From Prorocentrum cordatum (taxonomy: Eukaryota > Sar > Dinophyceae > Prorocentrales > Prorocentraceae), in contig CAUYUJ010014555.1 in the NCBI GenBank assembly GCA_963575745.1, forward strand, positions 330,871-394,870: a stretch of DNA of 64,000 bases, in the 5' to 3' direction. Positions 54,590 to 63,632 of this stretch are shown piece after piece; position 1 is the first letter of the stretch; each line of letters begins with the position of its first letter. Below the pieces are notes generated by a model. It saw only the letters and a list, made by a program, of their open reading frames with translations, ran no database searches and was not told the origin of the DNA. The position numbers and the translations under genes were made by a program.

Positions 54590-55565
54590 AGGAAGGTGAG
54601 GGGGTGAGGGAGAGAGGGAGGGAAGGAGGGGGTGAGGGGGGGAGGGAGGGAGGAGGGAGGGGAGGGGGAGGGAAGGAGGAGGGCACGGAGGCAGAGGAGG
54701 GAGGAGGATGAACAGGACGAGCGAGGAGGACGATGAAGAGGAGGAGGAGGAGGAGGAGGAGGAGGAGGAGGAGGAGGAGGAGGACGTGGAGGAGGAGGAG
54801 GAGGAGGTGGAAGAGGAGGAAGAGGAGGAGGAGGAGGAGAAGGAGGAGGACGAGATGGAAGAAGAGGAGGAGGAGGAAATGGACAAGGAGGAGGAACATG
54901 AGGAGGAGCAGGAGAAGGACCAGGAGGAGGGACGAGGAGGAGGAGTTGGATTTGCAGAAGGAGGAGGAGGAGGAGATGCAGGAGGATGAGGAGGACGAGG
55001 AGGACAAAACGCTTGTTTGATCGCCGCTCGGGTCACGAGTTTAGCGAGCCCATTCAATCCTCAGGTTTCTGTCTGGTCTCGGAAAGTGTTCCATCGATTG
55101 GCGAGCAAGAGTGAATTTCGTCTCGGTGGCAAAGTCTATCGGGCTCTTTTGTATCAATGTGCCCATGAAGACGACGAGCATGATCAGGAGGACGAGGAGG
55201 AGGAGGGAGAGGAGGAGGAGTAGGAGGACGAGGAGAAGCGGAGGAGGAGGAGCAGGAGAAGGAGCAGGAGGAGGAGGAGGAGGAGGATAACGAAGGAGAG
55301 AGAGAGGAGGAGAGGAGGAGGAGGAGGATAGGAGAGGAGAGGAGAGGAGGACAAGGAGGAGGAGGAGGATGAAAACGATGAGCTGCAGCAGGAGGACGAG
55401 GAGGAGGAGGAGGAGGAGGAGGAGGAGGAGGAGTGGGGGAGGGGAGGAGGAGGAGGAGAAGGAGGAAGAGGAGGAGGAGGAGGGGAGGAGGAGGGGAGAG
55501 GAGGAGGAGGAGGAGGCGGAGGAGGAGGAGGAGAGGGAGGAGGAGGAGGAGGAGGAGAATGAGCA
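54590..55565. repeat. Nearly 1 kb of (GGA)n/(GAG)n purine-strand repeat
   Basis: Plus strand is almost all purine, with a non-repetitive island at about 55010-55180. Translations are Glu/Arg/Gly or Ser/Pro/Leu polymers. It separates the helicase exon from the 3' end of retroelement B. Confidence 0.97.
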
Positions 55566-55607
55566 TCAGCATGACCATATGACTAAGTCAGTGAATCCTT
55601 CACATCG

Positions 55608-57302
55608 CTATACATTACGCTTGCGCCTGGTGGCTTTCTCAGCCTTGCTCAGGACCTTTGGCCACAAGCCTTGGGAGATCAGCCGCAGATACTCGGCCCT
55701 GTGCGGGGTGGGAGGCGTCACGCACACACGACCCAGGGCCAGGAGCTGCTGCGATCCGTAGCTGCCACAGCCGACGCAATACCACAACTTCAAATCACCA
55801 TGGAACTGCATTCGATGACTGGGGTGAACATAGCCACCCGCGATGTGTAACAACGCGCCCTGAGGTTTCCGAAAGAACACGCCATTATAATTGATCGGGG
55901 AGAAACATGGGGACCTGAGCCATTCCGTTCGGGTCGCTTTCGACGCCGATCCTCCGCACCTGGTGCACCTGCACCCTGTGCCGTCCACAGAATGGGACGA
56001 GGCAAGAAGGGCGATAGAGGCAGCAGCAGGAGGCGGAGGACGGGGAGGGACGGCAGGACCTTTTTCCTCCTCAGCACACCTTTCCTTATCCTCAGCCGCC
56101 ATGGAGTCGAGAGTGGCTCGCAGAATACGCATCCTGACGAGCCGAGCTTTCCTCTCCTGTAGCAGCACTCTATTACGGACCGCCTCTGCCAAGCGGGCTT
56201 CACGAGCCGCTTGTCCAGCGATCTCGTCCACTATCAGGTTGCCAGCCACCATCCACCGAGGGGCCTTCCCTTCGACGATGTCCGTGGCAGACAGGTGCGA
56301 ATTGACAAAAAGGACTGTGATGGCGTCCTGGGACCTCTTTCTCAACAGAATGCCCAGGCGCGCCCATAGGTCGGCGTCCTCGCCTGTGGGCGCCTCGGAC
56401 TTGCGACAATAAAATCCTGAAACTACCGATTCGCAATCCGAAATGAAAACGATGGAGCCTGTGGTCATCCAGATTGCCAAGAGCAAAGCACGCAACTCGC
56501 CTCGAGCAACAATCTGTCTGGGTCCCGTCAGCGGGCCTCTGACAGTCGAGGCTAACTGCAGCTGGGGCTCTAGAGCATGCGTGAACGCCACAGCGACACC
56601 TACACGTCTGAAAAGCGGGCTGGCCGTGTCTGCCCCCCCGCTCGCATCTCCAAAAGCAAAAAGCGGCGCCTGCACCGATCCTCCAGCGACACAACCCTCG
56701 ACTACAGCCTCCCCGAACAGCTCCTCGGTGCCGACCCACACCTCAGTATCACAAGGCGGCGGCACCTCTGTCCAGGGCGCTGGGATGAGGCCACGGAGCC
56801 AGAAGGCCTGGTCGGCCCCTCCTTGTGCGAGGGCCTGTGGGATCAGATCGTCCGGCTCAGTGTACGCATCTTTCTCGACGTTGCTTTCACATAACCATAT
56901 CCGATGCATCATGTATTCTGGTGCTGTCCGACATCGCGGACACACGACATCACCCGTGTACCTGCTCAGCTCATTTTTCTTGCGTTGCCGCGGCCAGCAA
57001 CCACCCGCTGCACATGCCAGCATGACCTCCGCCAAGCGGTGACCGTGCACTGGGACCGCTGCCAGCTGCTGCAGCAAGATCTGGTATGACACACAGTCGA
57101 CGCCCTGGGTCAGGCCAGCCCCGCAGAAGTGCTGACCCGCCTTCTGCCACAGGCTGTGCTTCAGGGTCTGCTTGAAGTCCATGATGAAGCCCTGGTGCGA
57201 GTCCAATGCTGCAATGCCCGAGTACATGTCATCGTCGAACTCCCATGTGTCCCCAGCAGCAGGGTGGCTAGCAGGGAGATCCCATGATGTGGCCTGCTGC
57301 GG
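55608..57302 (-). CDS. Element B RNase H and C-terminal zinc-binding region
   Basis: This is the continuation of the RT frame after the inserted transposon; the first internal Met is at 57227 and numbering uses it. CPRC.......H....C at 97-113 is a small Cys/His linker. RNase H has FGDASGGAD (Asp about 194), RGELRALLL (Glu about 244), ISDCESVV (Asp about 264) and AGNLIVDEIAG (Asp about 334), so the four acidic residues that bind metal are all present. It would degrade the RNA strand after cDNA synthesis. Cys-rich modules CRCTRCGG (about 419) and YCVGCG (about 483) close the protein. Confidence 0.85.
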   Translation of the reverse strand, partial: PQQATSWDLPASHPAAGDTWEFDDDMYSGIAALDSHQGFIMDFKQTLKHSLWQKAGQHFCGAGLTQGVDCVSYQILLQQLAAVPVHGHRLAEVMLACAAGGCWPRQRKKNELSRYTGDVVCPRCRTAPEYMMHRIWLCESNVEKDAYTEPDDLIPQALAQGGADQAFWLRGLIPAPWTEVPPPCDTEVWVGTEELFGEAVVEGCVAGGSVQAPLFAFGDASGGADTASPLFRRVGVAVAFTHALEPQLQLASTVRGPLTGPRQIVARGELRALLLAIWMTTGSIVFISDCESVVSGFYCRKSEAPTGEDADLWARLGILLRKRSQDAITVLFVNSHLSATDIVEGKAPRWMVAGNLIVDEIAGQAAREARLAEAVRNRVLLQERKARLVRMRILRATLDSMAAEDKERCAEEEKGPAVPPRPPPPAAASIALLASSHSVDGTGCRCTRCGGSASKATRTEWLRSPCFSPINYNGVFFRKPQGALLHIAGGYVHPSHRMQFHGDLKLWYCVGCGSYGSQQLLALGRVCVTPPTPHRAEYLRLISQGLWPKVLSKAEKATRRKRNV

Positions 57303-57310
57303 GTCCCAGC

Positions 57311-58815
57311 TAGGAGGAGTCGGCTTGCAGGGGGGGCCGGGCGCGGGGGGGGCGCCAACGACCGCGCCGATTCCATCGCGGCCCGCTGCCCCTTCCCGGG
57401 ACTCTCAGGAATCCTCCGGGCCCAGTCGGCCTCGCAGTCGGCGCCGGCGTCGCGTCGCCCGCGAGGGCCAGCCGGCGGGCGGGCCGACCTTGTTGCGCAT
57501 GTTTGGCGCGAGAGACCCGCGCGGGCCTCGCGCTGCGCCCGCGCCCCAGGGCGACGGCCCAGGCCCCTGTAGCCCCCCGCGCTGACGCAATGGCCTCGCG
57601 CTGGGCGCAGGAGCGGGCGCCGCCGACCGATCGGTTCGGTTCCGCGCACTTCTCATGCTAGAACGCAAAGCCCCCCATGCTGCTCGCGCGCTTTGCGCGC
57701 TGAGCAATGCGATGCAGTTGCGACGGCCGCGCGTTCAATTGGAAACCGCAGCGCAAGTTTCCATTCCCGCGCGCGGGGCGGGGCATGAACTTACAGATGC
57801 GCCGACGGTCGAGAACTCGCGCGCGCGCCCGCGCCTGCCATGTTGGGCGTGCGCACTGGGTCTGGAAATCTGTGGCTCGGCCGCCCGATGCGCCCCAAAA
57901 ATCGCTCCGCCTCCCCCCCGCCCCGCCCCCCCCTTCAAAACTCTTCCGCGCTCCTGGAAAAACCATGCCGCCGAGGCGGGAGCTCGGGCCGCGGCCTGGC
58001 GGCCCCCGGGGCACAGGGGAATCAAAGGAATCAGCACGGAATCAGTACAGAATCAAAACAGAATCGGCACAACTGCGACCCCTGATTCTGGCGGAATCAA
58101 AAGAATCAGCGCGGAATCAATACGGAATCAAAGGAGGAATCGGCGATGAAACCAGAATCGGCCAGAACGGGGAAGTAGGCCAGAATCGGTGCCAGAACCC
58201 ATGGAGAGAGGCCTTTTTCCCGCGAGTTCATTGCGGCGGGTCCGCGGCGCGGGCGCGCCGCGCGACTTCGCTGGTTCAGCGAGGCGCTCAGTCGGCGTTC
58301 AGAGTGAACAGTTTGTTTTCAAGGCGATATCCTGGCGGCGCGCTGGCGCATTGCGCATTTGCGCATTCCTGGCGGGCTGTTTGAGGGCGACCCGGCAGCG
58401 TCGGCCGAATGGCCCGCCAATGCCGCGCAGCCGATCGCGCGCCCCATGCGGTCACGTCGACCGCCGTGTGCCGCGACGGCCGCGCGCCCCGGGCCGCGCC
58501 ATTGCCGCGTTGGATTGGACGGCGCAGCGCTCTTTTTCCAAAAGTCGTTACATGCATATCGCGCGTGTCAAGCCAGCAGCAATCGCTCCCAGGAGCAGCC
58601 TTGACAGGCGCCCCATGCCCGTTGTCGCCCGGTTCCGATCCAAATCGTAGTTTCTTAGGATGCGCTTGCGCGAATGTGAGCGCGCGGGCAAGTAACGCGC
58701 GCGCTTGGCGCAGCCTGGGAAATCCAACATGGAGCCCCCCGGGGGCGCGGGGCGCCGGCGACGCCTCCGCCCGCCTCCCGCGCGCCCGACCCCCCCCGCA
58801 AGCCGACTCCTCCTA
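57311..58815. mobile_element. 1505-bp TIR transposon inserted in element B, with 8-bp target duplication
   Basis: The ends are inverted repeats of about 35 bp: TAGGAGGAGTCGGCTTGCAG at 57311 and TAGGAGGAGTCGGCTTGCGG in reverse from 58815. They are flanked by GTCCCAGC at 57303-57310 and 58816-58823. An 8-bp duplication fits hAT-like or P-like transposases. No transposase frame was recognised inside, so it appears non-autonomous. The interior is GC-rich and includes a GGAATCA repeat (58015-58200). Its first three bases, read on the minus strand, supply the TAG that ends the RT frame. Confidence 0.92.
58015..58200 (+). repeat. GGAATCA/CAGAATCGG repeat inside the TIR transposon
   Basis: More than ten imperfect copies of (C/G)GGAATCA(A/G) or AGAATCGG occur. 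In reverse complement they resemble the GATTCCGATTC blocks at 6110 and 30775. Confidence 0.7.
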
Positions 58816-60240
58816 GTCCCAGCCTGCCTCCACCAGGTGCAGGACGGTGGCCGTGAGAGGGCCCCTCACATGGCGCACTCGCTGCGCGGCTGGTAGCTCC
58901 TCCATGTGCCTGTAGACGTTGTCCCACGCCTGCCGCACACCTGCTCGTAGCTCGGGCTGCTCTCTCCAGGTCCGCAGCCACAAGTCCAGCGTCTCGACTG
59001 GTAGCTTGATCGCTGGGTCAAGATCCCCAGCCCGCAGGGCCAGCAGCGTGGTCAGGCAGCGGCCCCGCGTGGGCGCCGCCAACGCCTGCCCCAAGCGCCG
59101 CCGAGCCTGCGTCATCCTGGCGCCGAAGGTGCCGTAGGCTTGGTGCCCGTGCACCCCTGCCGCCTGCGCCCCCTGCTTCTCGAGCCTTCCCGTTATCCGA
59201 TACTTCTTCGACACGAACGCATACCGACGCACCTTGCCACTCATGGCCTTGTGTTTGGCGCCCCTCTTTACCCTCGTTTCGCGAGCCATCCTTTTGCCCC
59301 CGCCCAGGTCGACCCCAAAGTAGGTGGCTTGCTTGACGGGCTGCACAGAGTACCCTGCACGAGCCACTCGCCTGGCAACCCATTGAGCGTCCTGGAACGA
59401 CGAACATATGATAACTGACTTGGGCGCGACCTTCAGCTGCTTGGCCCTCAGCTCCTCACAAGTATTGATGACACATGCCGCCAATTCTTTACGCACAGCA
59501 GCTCGCGATCCCCGCACTGACTGGGACAGGTCGTCGATCCAGATGCGATGTCCCATGCTCGGATGGGCGGCTGTGATGACCTCCAGCACGTAGTGGGTCA
59601 TGGCCTTGGCGAAACGCGTTCCAGCCCTGAGGCCCTGGACCACGCTCCGCGACGGCTGAAAAGCCCGCGTCGATGCGCCAAGCTGGCTCAGCGAGCGAGC
59701 TGCGACGCACTGCAACAGCTCTAGGTACAGCACCTGCGGCGGGAACTCGAGCGCCAGCGCACAGGAGGCCAGCGGCGCCCACTCAATGGAGTCATAGAAC
59801 GACTGAATGTCAACGAGGGCCTCGCCCGTGGCAGCTCCAAGGTGATGGGGCACCTCCTGCTGCAGCGCCCGCGCGAAGGCCTCGCGGAGGCTCGAATTCC
59901 CCCTGGTAGCTGCGTCCCAGTGAGCTTCTGCCGATGCTGACCAGCTGCGAACGTATGGCTCACGGATAAGACTCCATAGCCTGCCCACCATCGATACTAG
60001 ACCAATGGTGCGATCTCCATTTGATTTCTTAGGCAATAAGCGCCCTAGAATCAGAAGGATTTGGCCTGGCCACACAAGATGATACTCGCAAGCTTGATAC
60101 AACAACACCAGCTCAGCGAGTGCCTCGTCGGGGAGGCACTCGAAGTCGAGCGGGCTCAACATGTCCACCCCCGTGCCAGCACGTCCCTTCATCTTGCGAA
60201 GGGTACCTCTCACTTCCGAATTAAAATATATGGCAAGGAC
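58813..60240 (-). CDS. Element B reverse transcriptase
   Basis: The frame is open from about 60240 and shows all main RT motifs (numbers from the GTG at 60213). PKKSNGDRTIGL (about 61) is the fingers motif, VDIQSFYDSIEW (Asp about 135) motif A, SVVQGLRAGTRFA (about 191) motif B and RIWIDDLSQ (Asp-Asp about 227) motif C. VAPKSVIIC and TYFGVDLGG are the following palm/thumb motifs. It would copy element RNA at a nicked target. The frame stops at TAG 58815-58813, contributed by the inserted transposon; the natural sequence resumes in frame at 57302. Upstream, coding continues from the endonuclease ORF only through a frameshift. Confidence 0.9.
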   Translation of the reverse strand, partial: VLAIYFNSEVRGTLRKMKGRAGTGVDMLSPLDFECLPDEALAELVLLYQACEYHLVWPGQILLILGRLLPKKSNGDRTIGLVSMVGRLWSLIREPYVRSWSASAEAHWDAATRGNSSLREAFARALQQEVPHHLGAATGEALVDIQSFYDSIEWAPLASCALALEFPPQVLYLELLQCVAARSLSQLGASTRAFQPSRSVVQGLRAGTRFAKAMTHYVLEVITAAHPSMGHRIWIDDLSQSVRGSRAAVRKELAACVINTCEELRAKQLKVAPKSVIICSSFQDAQWVARRVARAGYSVQPVKQATYFGVDLGGGKRMARETRVKRGAKHKAMSGKVRRYAFVSKKYRITGRLEKQGAQAAGVHGHQAYGTFGARMTQARRRLGQALAAPTRGRCLTTLLALRAGDLDPAIKLPVETLDLWLRTWREQPELRAGVRQAWDNVYRHMEELPAAQRVRHVRGPLTATVLHLVEAGWD

Positions 60241-62486
60241 TCCGTGGCAGCAGCAGCTTGAATCTTGGCGAAGGTCCGAGAGATTTCGTCTTCATCCAAA
60301 GCTGCTGGTGCCCACAAGTCGTGCCACAACTTAGCTTTGTGATCTATCATATCACGTGGGTGAAAGAGAACTCTATCTTCAAGAACCGTATCCAGGCTCG
60401 GCAGAGCCTGAGGATTGAGGGCCTTGTGTAGAGCTCCCACGGCACCGTCCTCACCCATAAAATCCTTGAACTCATTGACGCTTTCCTGAACTGCTCTGCG
60501 CTGGGCTCTCCCCATGATCCTCCTGGAGCTGTCCTCAAAGCTCGCGAGCACCGGCGTGACCACCTCGCCCGCGCTGCTCAGAACCCTCTCCCACTCAGCC
60601 CATGGTGGGTCACGCCCGTCGAGTAGCACACGCTGAACATGCTCAGGCCGATCAGCCAGGTGGCGTACAAGGCCTTGCACGTAGCGCTCGACTTGCAGAG
60701 CACCGTTGTCCTTCGTCCTGTGCAACACGAGGCCTGCGAGCAGCGCGTTGACTTGTGTCCACCACCCGCTGACCTGATCCCGCAGAGGTGTCGCGCGTAC
60801 CTTCTGCGGGGGCTTCACTGTGGTCACTGTGAACTTGGGTCCCGTGGCTCTCGAGGGGCCTCGTGGCTGGTTCACTCCATGATGAGAAGTGATTGTGGAT
60901 TCGACAGCTGACACCCAAGAGGCGTAGAGGCCTGAAATAGTCTCAAGCTCGGCAGGCTTGAGTCGAACGGCTACGGATTGACGCAGAGCAGGAGCAAGGG
61001 ACTGAAGAGTGGCTGCCCCAGAGATGAACCCTACATCACGCCTACATCTAGTCCACAGATCAGTCGGGATAGCGAAAGACGGGGCCCCTCCAGAGCCTTC
61101 CCTTTCCAGCCCAGGCCCCAGGGGGCCTCCTGCCCCAGAGGGGTCCAGGGTCTGCGGCTGAGGATGGCCAAGAGCAGGAGCCGCAGCGCTCGAAGGCTCC
61201 ACCCCAGACTGCTCGGCCACTTCAGGCACGCCCCTGGAGACCTCGTGAGACCTGTAAGAGGGCCCAGGCTGGGAATCTCTTAGCATATTAGTTTGCTCAC
61301 CACCTACTACAGACGCTGCAGTGAGAGCGGGGAGGGGGGAGGGGTCAGGGCAGGAGGACAGTTCTTCGGCCCATGGGTCTTCCTCCTCAGGCAACTCGTC
61401 AAAATTGAAGGGGTCATTGCACTGCTCCCCTATCCCTGCGGCCGACAGGTCATTTTCCCCAGCACCGTCAGCCTCAGGGATCGCAGCAGCGGATTGCTCG
61501 ATCTGACAGCAATCCTCGAACAAAGAAGAAAACTTAGCCGCTCGCTTCTCGACAGCAAGCTGGTGTTGCACCCTACGCGTAGCTTTCGCCGAGCCAGACT
61601 TTGACCCAGCGGTGGCCTCTTTACACGGCCGAGGGACCTGCGGGAGGCGCCCAGGGGTCTCTAAAATCCTTGTCAAGAGCTGGTCCCCAGACCTACGCAA
61701 GACAATCTCAAGCCCAATGTGCGGCCTCCAAGGAACCGAAATGACAGGCCTAATATCGGCAACGAAAGGTACTGCTGACTGACTGCACAGAAGGTAATCT
61801 ATGACCGTGCCCGAGCCAAGATTACATGTCGCAACCCCTTTTGCCTGCAACACTACTGCGTGCAACCGATTGACAATGCCTGACCTCTCGAGCTGCTGAG
61901 GGGTCATATTGAAGCCCCCTGCGACAATCCAAGGGAGCTGGAGAGACCAAAGGAGCCCCGCCAACCTCTGAAATCTGCCTAGGTTGGCTCCTCGGAGCCC
62001 TAGACAACTGTGCGCATAAAAGCTGATCATAATCATACTGAAGCCAGAAAAATGGACGACTGTGGCGATGAAGCCATCAAAGCAAGACGGGTGGAGCGGC
62101 GCAGACAATCTACTCACAGCAAGCCAGGCGGCTGGAAGTCGATGCGTCTGCAAGTGCCCCTTTGACATGAACCACTCGCCGCCCTCATTGGAGTGCTCCA
62201 TCAGCGTTTCCCTCTTGGTACCGACAGCAGCCGTCGCCTTCGACGAAGGCCTCGCAGGATTGGTGAACAGCCTCAGGCCCTTACCCCGAGCCTTGGCATC
62301 ATATTGACGTAGAGTCTTGGCGTCGTGGACGTGAGACTCAACCACACTGATGAAGTCGAACGACTTGGACACAAGCCAATTCCAGCACTTCTCCCCCATG
62401 CACGTGACGTTAGCATAGAACCAGCGGCTATGCTCCCCTGCCGCCCCTTCGAGCGGCACCGATGCCCTCGGCGCAACACCAGATAG
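60210..62486 (-). CDS. Element B endonuclease and linker region
   Basis: The frame follows directly after the ORF1 stop codon, in the same frame; a GTG at 62459 is the nearest conventional alternative start and no early ATG is evident. Residues about 1-260 resemble an EEP endonuclease: YANVTCMG, FDFISVVESHVHD (catalytic-type Glu), PWIVAGGFNM, a VIDYLL strand and PHIGLEIVL. The usual GDFN is GGFN, so a metal-binding Asp is missing. A long low-complexity linker with acidic and Pro/Ser-rich parts follows, then a helical region up to SRTFAKIQAAAATESLP. The frame ends at 60210 by a shift relative to RT. Confidence 0.75.
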   Translation of the reverse strand, partial: LSGVAPRASVPLEGAAGEHSRWFYANVTCMGEKCWNWLVSKSFDFISVVESHVHDAKTLRQYDAKARGKGLRLFTNPARPSSKATAAVGTKRETLMEHSNEGGEWFMSKGHLQTHRLPAAWLAVSRLSAPLHPSCFDGFIATVVHFSGFSMIMISFYAHSCLGLRGANLGRFQRLAGLLWSLQLPWIVAGGFNMTPQQLERSGIVNRLHAVVLQAKGVATCNLGSGTVIDYLLCSQSAVPFVADIRPVISVPWRPHIGLEIVLRRSGDQLLTRILETPGRLPQVPRPCKEATAGSKSGSAKATRRVQHQLAVEKRAAKFSSLFEDCCQIEQSAAAIPEADGAGENDLSAAGIGEQCNDPFNFDELPEEEDPWAEELSSCPDPSPLPALTAASVVGGEQTNMLRDSQPGPSYRSHEVSRGVPEVAEQSGVEPSSAAAPALGHPQPQTLDPSGAGGPLGPGLEREGSGGAPSFAIPTDLWTRCRRDVGFISGAATLQSLAPALRQSVAVRLKPAELETISGLYASWVSAVESTITSHHGVNQPRGPSRATGPKFTVTTVKPPQKVRATPLRDQVSGWWTQVNALLAGLVLHRTKDNGALQVERYVQGLVRHLADRPEHVQRVLLDGRDPPWAEWERVLSSAGEVVTPVLASFEDSSRRIMGRAQRRAVQESVNEFKDFMGEDGAVGALHKALNPQALPSLDTVLEDRVLFHPRDMIDHKAKLWHDLWAPAALDEDEISRTFAKIQAAAATESLPYILIRK

Positions 62487-63632
62487 TCAAGAGCTGGCGT
62501 CGCTCGGGGGGGCGGCGAAGCCCTTGCCGTTGCTCTTGCCATTCAACTTCTGCGCCTCCGCGATGAACTTGGCCTCGGACAGCCGCTTGGCCTCGTCCGC
62601 GATCTGCTTCTCCTTCACTGCTTGGGCCTCCTTGACCTTGGCATCGGATGCGGCGGCGTCTGCGCCTGCAGCGGCAGCCCCGCCATGCGAGACTCCTCCT
62701 GGGGAGCCTGCTGCCGCCGCCTTGGGCTGCTGGGCGCCGTCGCCGCCCTCGCCACCCGCCATGGCCTGGCCGTCGGCCCCGCGCCTCTTCTTGAGGAGGC
62801 GCTGCTCAATGTCCTTCTTCACTGACTCCATCTGCTCGAGCCATGCCTTGACCTCGGCCTCCTTGGAGGCCATGGCGCCCCGCGTGGCCTCCGGGTTCTT
62901 CTTGAGGCCACGCAAGGCCTCGCGCTCGTGCTCCTCACACTCCATGTTCTCGATCTGGTCGAAGAACTTGCTATCCCAGCTGATGTGGGAGATGGGCTTG
63001 TCGGCGGCCGGCCCGTCGGCCGCAGGCGTCACAGCGATGGTCTCAACGCCCTCGGCGTGCGTCACCGCCTTTGCTGCTGCCTTGCGGGCCATTGTGGCCT
63101 CCGCCACAGCCCGAGCCGCCGCCGTCTCCTTCTCCTCAGCCACCGCGGGCTGCTTCCGCAGCCGCAGCACATGTGAAACTTGTTGCGAATGACGATGCTC
63201 CGCATCTTTGCATACCCCCTCAGCTCGACGAAGTGCTTCCACGAGGGACGGCTCGTTCTTGGGCTTGGCCTCTGCAGCAAGTCTGTCCACCTGCTTGCGC
63301 AGGCAGCCGATGAGCTCCTGGTCCTCCGTCGCCTTCAGCGCCTGGTCCAGGATGGCTGCAACGTCCGCACCTGCACCGCCGTGGCCGCCCTTGTTGCTGC
63401 CGCGGCCCTTGCCACTGCCCCACTTGGTCCCTCGCGGGACCACGAGCTCCTCCTCGCTGTCCGACACGTCGAAGGTGACTCGTCGAGTTTTGTACAAGGG
63501 AACACGAGACCCACAGCCACGGCAGGTGCATCCTGCCTTGGTCAGCTCGGCGTTGTACTCGCACACTCCGCAGTCGGGGCACCTGCTCCACGGGCCCCGA
63601 CTCCTCCGTGGGACGGAGGATCCCCGTGCCAT
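62487..63632 (-). CDS. Element B ORF1 protein with zinc ribbon and coiled coil
   Basis: 381 codons, starting at an ATG in AAAGCAATGG context at 63632. Residues 18-40 contain CPDCGVC and CTCRGC, a likely zinc-binding ribbon. The middle and C-terminal parts are Ala/Glu/Lys-rich and helical (for example KEAEVKAWLEQMESVKKDIE), consistent with a coiled coil. ORF1 proteins of non-LTR elements commonly bind element RNA and multimerise through such segments; that role here is an inference. The stop is TGA at 62489-62487 and the endonuclease frame continues without a frame change. Confidence 0.75.
   Translation of the reverse strand: MARGSSVPRRSRGPWSRCPDCGVCEYNAELTKAGCTCRGCGSRVPLYKTRRVTFDVSDSEEELVVPRGTKWGSGKGRGSNKGGHGGAGADVAAILDQALKATEDQELIGCLRKQVDRLAAEAKPKNEPSLVEALRRAEGVCKDAEHRHSQQVSHVLRLRKQPAVAEEKETAAARAVAEATMARKAAAKAVTHAEGVETIAVTPAADGPAADKPISHISWDSKFFDQIENMECEEHEREALRGLKKNPEATRGAMASKEAEVKAWLEQMESVKKDIEQRLLKKRRGADGQAMAGGEGGDGAQQPKAAAAGSPGGVSHGGAAAAGADAAASDAKVKEAQAVKEKQIADEAKRLSEAKFIAEAQKLNGKSNGKGFAAPPSDASS

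Larger units (their letters stand above)
55608..63632 (-). mobile_element. Non-LTR retrotransposon B, nearly complete, split by a DNA transposon
   Basis: On the minus strand, in order: ORF1 (63632-62487), endonuclease ORF (62486-60210), RT ORF (about 60240-58813), an inserted TIR transposon (58815-57311), and the RNase H/zinc-finger ORF (57302-55608). Without the insert the element spans about 6.5 kb. Defects visible are one in-frame TGA, one frameshift, and the insertion. It lies antisense to the putative helicase gene, downstream of its last exon seen here. Confidence 0.88.

Noticed and set aside
54700-55565. Acidic Glu-rich ORFs downstream of the helicase exon
   Set aside because: Pure products of the (GGA)n tract; no unique sequence supports a gene.
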